Origin: JAJYKN01 sp045403145
Lineage (GTDB): Bacteria; Nitrospirota; UBA9217
Direction: 5' to 3'
Length of the DNA: 8,506 nucleotides
NCBI GenBank assembly: GCA_045403145.1
Contig: JAXIPA010000010.1
Coordinates: 1 to 8,506, forward strand
The notes beneath the pieces were generated by a model. That model was not told the DNA's origin and made no database searches. It worked only from the letters and a program-made list of their open reading frames with translations. This document shows positions 5,477-8,506 of the stretch, one piece after another (the first letter of the stretch is position 1; every line of letters starts with the position of its first letter). Position numbers and translations under genes: made by a program.

Positions 5477-6565
5477 CTACGCCGCACTAACTCTCAATGA
5501 TTCCGCCAGGGCCTTGTTCACGATCTTTCCCTGGTAGGTGTTGAGCGCGCTTCTGATGACCGGGTCCTCCTGCACGGCTTTTTCGATCCCCATTTCAGCG
5601 ATGGTCTTGACATAGGGCAGCGTCGCGTTCGTAAGCGCGAGCGTTGACGTCCTTGGATAGGCCCCGGGCATGTTGGCCACGCAGTAATGCACGATCCCCT
5701 CCACCACGAACACGGGATCGTCGTGGGTCGTGGGATGCGAGGTTTCTATGCACCCGCCCTGGTCCACGGACACGTCCACGATCACGGAACCCTTCTTCAT
5801 GGTCCCGAGCATCTCGCGGGTCACCAGGACCGGCGTCCTGCCTCCGGGAACCAGCACCGCGCCGATCACAATGTCGGCGTCGACGATCTCTTCCTCCAGG
5901 GCATGGGCCGTCATGGGCAGCGTCCTGACGCGGCCCTTGAACAGTTCATCGATTCGCTCCAGCCCGGCTGTATCCTTGTTGATGACGACGGTCTCCATGC
6001 CCAGCCCCATGCCCACGCGGGCGGCGTTGGTCCCGACCACGCCGGCGCCGAGGACCACGATCTTCCCCGGCCGCACCCCGGAGACGCCGGTGGGAAGGAC
6101 GCCCGAGCCGCCCTTGAACTTCTGGAGATAGAAGGCGGCCATGAGAGGCGCCATCCGGCCCGCGATCTCGCTCATGGGGGCAAGAAGCGGCAGCCTGCCG
6201 TCACGCTCCAGAGTCTCGTACGCAAGTCCGGTCACCTTTTTTTGGAGCAGAAGCTTTGTGAGCCCCGGGTTGGGCGCAAGGTGGAGGTACGTGAAGAGCG
6301 CGCCTCCTTCCCGAAGGAGGTGATACTCGGGCTGAACGGGCTCCTTGACCTTTACGATGAACTCAGCCTTGCCCCAGACCGTCTCCTTGTGCACCAGTTC
6401 GGCGCCCGACTTCCGGTATTCATCGTCTGAAAAACCGCTGCCTTCGCCGGCGCCCGTCTCCACCATGACCGCATGGCCTCCACGGACGAGCTCCCGGGTG
6501 CCGACAGGGGTCAGCCCCACTCGAAACTCCTCAACCTTGATCTCTCTGGGTACGCCGATGATCAT
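5477..6565 (-). CDS. ald: Alanine dehydrogenase
   Basis: A 362-residue cytoplasmic enzyme catalysing L-alanine + NAD+ + water to pyruvate + ammonium + NADH, reversible and usually serving alanine catabolism or ammonia assimilation. It begins MIIGVPREIKVEEFRVGLTP; Arg15, Lys74 (in VKVKEP) and His95 (in YLHLAP) match the substrate-binding Arg15, Lys75 and His96 of the Mycobacterium enzyme, shifted by a one-residue gap. GAGVVGTNAA is the Rossmann NAD motif, and DVSVDQGG carries the catalytic Asp (Asp270 in the same family numbering). SEIAGR, VLVPG, HYCVANMPGA and ALTNATLPYV are further family signatures. The length is about ten residues below the usual 370, all complete. I chose the ATG at 6565-6563 because GAGGAGG (6580-6574) lies eight bases upstream and homologues start MxxGVPxE; the in-frame ATG at 6598 would add 11 residues. 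Single gene; its last codons resemble the relic at 3287-3346. Confidence 0.96.
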   Translation of the reverse strand: MIIGVPREIKVEEFRVGLTPVGTRELVRGGHAVMVETGAGEGSGFSDDEYRKSGAELVHKETVWGKAEFIVKVKEPVQPEYHLLREGGALFTYLHLAPNPGLTKLLLQKKVTGLAYETLERDGRLPLLAPMSEIAGRMAPLMAAFYLQKFKGGSGVLPTGVSGVRPGKIVVLGAGVVGTNAARVGMGLGMETVVINKDTAGLERIDELFKGRVRTLPMTAHALEEEIVDADIVIGAVLVPGGRTPVLVTREMLGTMKKGSVIVDVSVDQGGCIETSHPTTHDDPVFVVEGIVHYCVANMPGAYPRTSTLALTNATLPYVKTIAEMGIEKAVQEDPVIRSALNTYQGKIVNKALAESLRVSAA

Positions 6566-6658
6566 CAGATGCGCCTCCTCGATTTTCCGCCTCCTCATCT
6601 CTCTACCATAGTATCATATACACCACGGATTTTGTACGGCCGGCGTGTTACCGCGATA

Positions 6659-6687
6659 TTGACACTTCAGGCTGTTTTCGGTAGTAT
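6659..6687 (+). promoter_or_regulatory. Sigma-70 promoter of the DUF4337 gene
   Basis: A perfect -35 TTGACA (6659-6664) is followed by a 17-base spacer and TAGTAT (6682-6687; four of six to the -10 consensus). Start of transcription would be near 6694, giving a leader of about 38 bases that contains the RBS AAGGAGG (6719-6725). It lies in the 133-base gap from which alanine dehydrogenase is transcribed in the other direction; I see no equally good promoter for ald. Confidence 0.6.
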
Positions 6688-6731
6688 GTGGCCGCACAAG
6701 AATTCATCTGCATACAGTAAGGAGGGTCTTC

Positions 6732-7268
6732 ATGGCGGAAGAAAAGAAGGAATCATGGCTCAGTTATCTCGCGCTCACGACTGTGATCTTCGCGGTCTGC
6801 GCCACGCTCTCGACGCTCAAGGGCGGCGCGTTTTCAACGCGGTCGGTCATGTCCCAGTCGCAGGCGTCGGACCAGTGGGCGTATTTCCAGGCGAAGAGCA
6901 TCAAGGGATATGTCTATGATCTTCAGAAGGAGAAGTTCGAGATGGATCTTCTGGCCGTGAAGGGCGCGTCCCGTTCATCGGCCGCGGAGTACGAAAAACG
7001 GATCAAAGGTTACCGGGAAAAGATAGAGCGATACGATAGGGAAAAAGAAGAGATCAGGAAAAAGGCCGAGGAGCTTGAAAAGCGGCGCGACGACGCCCAG
7101 CAACATGCAGGGGCCTTCGGCATGGCCGCGATGTTCCTCCAGATAGCGATTCTTCTTTCCTCGATCTCGGCGTTAATGAAGAAAAAGCTGTTCTGGTTCA
7201 TCGGCATGGGGGCCGGCTGCTTCGGTCTGGTGTATTTCGCCAACGGCTTTCTGCTCTTCATGAAATGA
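6732..7268 (+). CDS. DUF4337-type membrane protein with coiled coil
   Basis: A 178-residue inner-membrane protein of unknown function that fits the DUF4337 family. One hydrophobic helix near the N-terminus (about residues 10-26) is followed by a motif typical of the family, in which Ser-rich residues precede DQWAYFQAKSIKGYVYDLQ (about 47-65). Residues about 85-125 are a highly charged coiled coil rich in Glu, Lys and Arg, and two more helices (about 130-147 and 153-176) close the chain, the last ending FMK. The ATG has an excellent RBS (AAGGAGG, six-base spacer) and its own sigma-70 promoter. The gene is convergent with the LysM gene, whose stop is only 25 bases away, and divergent from ald, so it is probably monocistronic. 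No catalytic residues are evident. Confidence 0.82.
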   Translation: MAEEKKESWLSYLALTTVIFAVCATLSTLKGGAFSTRSVMSQSQASDQWAYFQAKSIKGYVYDLQKEKFEMDLLAVKGASRSSAAEYEKRIKGYREKIERYDREKEEIRKKAEELEKRRDDAQQHAGAFGMAAMFLQIAILLSSISALMKKKLFWFIGMGAGCFGLVYFANGFLLFMK

Positions 7269-7293
7269 GCAGCAGTGGACTTCCGCGGGCGTC

Positions 7294-8506
7294 CTATTTC
7301 TTGAAATCTACGGCATCGCCCTTTGCAAGGGTGTCGGTGTTTTTGCGCACAACGGCGGTTGAGGTGCGCTCCTTTACGAGGAATACCTGGACCTCGCCGA
7401 TTACCTTTCTCGGGTAACCGCGCTTTTCCGGTTCCGCATACACCGTAAAGCGGTCGCCGGGATCAACGCCGTCCGCGCTCCCCTTGTCCAGGTATACGAA
7501 ATCCGTCTGCCCGCTGATGGAGCGGCGGTCCGTCACCTCCAGGATGTACCCTGAGATGTCCTTTGCCTTTTTCTCGTTTGATTGATAAACGAGCGCCGGT
7601 TCCTGATAGGGAGTCAGGAGGCTGCCGGTCTCGACAGCGTCAAAGGAGAGCGTGATCCGCGCCGTGAGCACGTCAGCCGCGGGGTCTTTGGCCGTGATCT
7701 GCAGAATGCCGAGGCCCCGGATCAGCCTTCCGGCGCGCTCGCGCGTCCTCGGGTGCCTCACCTGGTCCAAGGGCGTGAAGATCAGGAACTTGTCGCCGAC
7801 GTTCACGTTTTCGCGGGAGCCGACCGTGACGAAGACGATGTCATCATACCCAAGCGTACTCTTTCCTTTCTCCTGGGGACCGACGATCCTGTCCCCGTTC
7901 TCCACGTCATTCACAAAGCCCGCGCTCAGCATGGCATATTTGTCGATGACCAGCTGGGGCTGTTCCTCGGGCAGGATGAGCCTGGCGCCCTCGGCGGGGG
8001 CCGCTTCTTCCGATGGTTCGGGTTTGAGCGGCTTCGGTTTTGTTGCCAGGGCTTCTTCCGTTTTGGCGGCCTCCTCTCCCGGCAAGGGGGCCTGTTTCTC
8101 GGCAATCTGTTCTTTCGGCGCCGCCTCCATGGCCCGCTCAATCGGTGCGAGGCTCGGAATGACGAGTTTGTTTCCGCTATAAATCAGGTCAGGGTTCGTA
8201 ACGTAGGGGTTTGCCTTCCAGACGAACGGCCACAGGAACGGGTCCTTGAGAAAGGCATTTGCGATGTCCCAGAGCGTATCTCCCCGCTTGATGATGTACT
8301 CGGCGTGTTCCTCCTTTGCCGGCGCCTCTTCGGCGGGAGCCGCAATGGGAGCGGCCGCTGGTTCTTCAGCTTTTTTTTCTCCCGGGATAATCAGCGAGCC
8401 GGGCTGCGGTTGCGGCGTCCGCTCCGTTGCCGGTTTCTCAACCTGCTGCGGAGCAGGTTCCTTTTGCTCCTGAGAAGCGGCGGTCCCGGGAACGAGCATG
8501 AGAAGT
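7294..8506 (-). CDS. LysM-domain envelope protein (5' end beyond window)
   Basis: Reverse-strand frame open to the right edge; the first visible residues are LLMLVPGTAASQ, the tail of a signal peptide, so the true start lies outside and the Met at 8499 is probably internal. Numbering from that Met: 11-66 is a Pro/Ala/Glu/Lys-rich linker; 67-116 is one LysM domain (YIIKRGDTLWDIANAFLKDP, then WKANPYVTNPDLIYSGNKLVIP), which binds peptidoglycan; 120-170 is a second low-complexity linker; about 219-400 holds two similar beta-rich repeats, each with a VxxGD(K/R)F segment (Gly235-Asp236 and Gly348-Asp349), reminiscent of FlgT C-terminal-like modules. It likely anchors to the cell wall in the periplasm and may scaffold other envelope parts. 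Ends at TAG (complement of 7294-7296), 25 bases from the convergent DUF4337 gene. No lytic enzyme domain is seen. Confidence 0.86.
   Translation of the reverse strand, partial: LLMLVPGTAASQEQKEPAPQQVEKPATERTPQPQPGSLIIPGEKKAEEPAAAPIAAPAEEAPAKEEHAEYIIKRGDTLWDIANAFLKDPFLWPFVWKANPYVTNPDLIYSGNKLVIPSLAPIERAMEAAPKEQIAEKQAPLPGEEAAKTEEALATKPKPLKPEPSEEAAPAEGARLILPEEQPQLVIDKYAMLSAGFVNDVENGDRIVGPQEKGKSTLGYDDIVFVTVGSRENVNVGDKFLIFTPLDQVRHPRTRERAGRLIRGLGILQITAKDPAADVLTARITLSFDAVETGSLLTPYQEPALVYQSNEKKAKDISGYILEVTDRRSISGQTDFVYLDKGSADGVDPGDRFTVYAEPEKRGYPRKVIGEVQVFLVKERTSTAVVRKNTDTLAKGDAVDFKK

Noticed and set aside
5687..6430. Plus-strand open frame of 247 codons
   Set aside because: Entirely antisense to alanine dehydrogenase, His/Asp/Gly-rich and with no RBS; a shadow of the real gene.
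6599..6658. ald promoter on the reverse strand (TATGAT near 6616)
   Set aside because: A fair -10 but no recognisable -35 at 16-18 bases; not strong enough to list.
7269..7293. GGAC...GTCC hairpin between the convergent DUF4337 and LysM genes
   Set aside because: Only four base pairs and no clear U-tract; I cannot support a bidirectional terminator.

Overview
The window reads as a chromosomal stretch from a Gram-negative, probably anaerobic or respiratory bacterium. The mix of genes (a GAF/CheY-like pair, a fused NapH-NapG-like iron-sulfur protein, exported fibronectin type III proteins, a LysM protein with a proline/alanine-rich linker, RAYT transposase debris) is what I would expect of Nitrospirota or Desulfobacterota. 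That placement is inference; there is no rRNA or other phylogenetic marker here. Coding is moderately GC-rich with strong AGGAGG-type ribosome binding sites.

Layout. 1-163: an intergenic repeat with three CTCYGCG units, then a good RBS. 164-1404: a two-gene operon encoding a coiled-coil/GAF sensor and a stand-alone receiver domain. 1405-1704: no intact gene, but the N-terminal end of a RAYT (IS200-like, Y1) transposase. 1705-3249: a membrane protein with six 4Fe-4S cluster motifs, a fusion of NapH-like and NapG/MauM-like halves. 3250-3657: no intact gene. It holds the reverse-strand 3' end of a second alanine dehydrogenase, abutted by a fragment of another RAYT transposase carrying the HxH motif, then AT-rich DNA with short repeats and a candidate sigma-54 promoter. 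3658-5199: an exported multi-domain fibronectin/Ig-like protein whose last Fn3 domain is interrupted by a hydrophobic hairpin. 5200-5476: a scrap of a DUF772-type transposase, then a strong terminator-like hairpin. 5477-6565 (reverse): intact alanine dehydrogenase. 6599-6731: divergent promoter region with a good sigma-70 site for the next gene. 6732-7268: a DUF4337-type membrane protein. 7294 to the right edge (reverse): a LysM protein whose signal peptide is cut by the window edge.

How the genes work together. Only the GAF/receiver pair looks like a functional unit: sensing through the GAF domain and output through a phosphorylatable receiver. The iron-sulfur protein would pass electrons between the quinone pool and a periplasmic or cytoplasmic partner not encoded here. 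Alanine dehydrogenase links alanine to pyruvate, ammonia and NADH. The Fn3 and LysM proteins are envelope components. I see no defence system, CRISPR array, phage module or tRNA/rRNA gene. The most unusual items are the membrane hairpin set inside an Fn3 domain and the four unlisted gene relics in the intergenic gaps.
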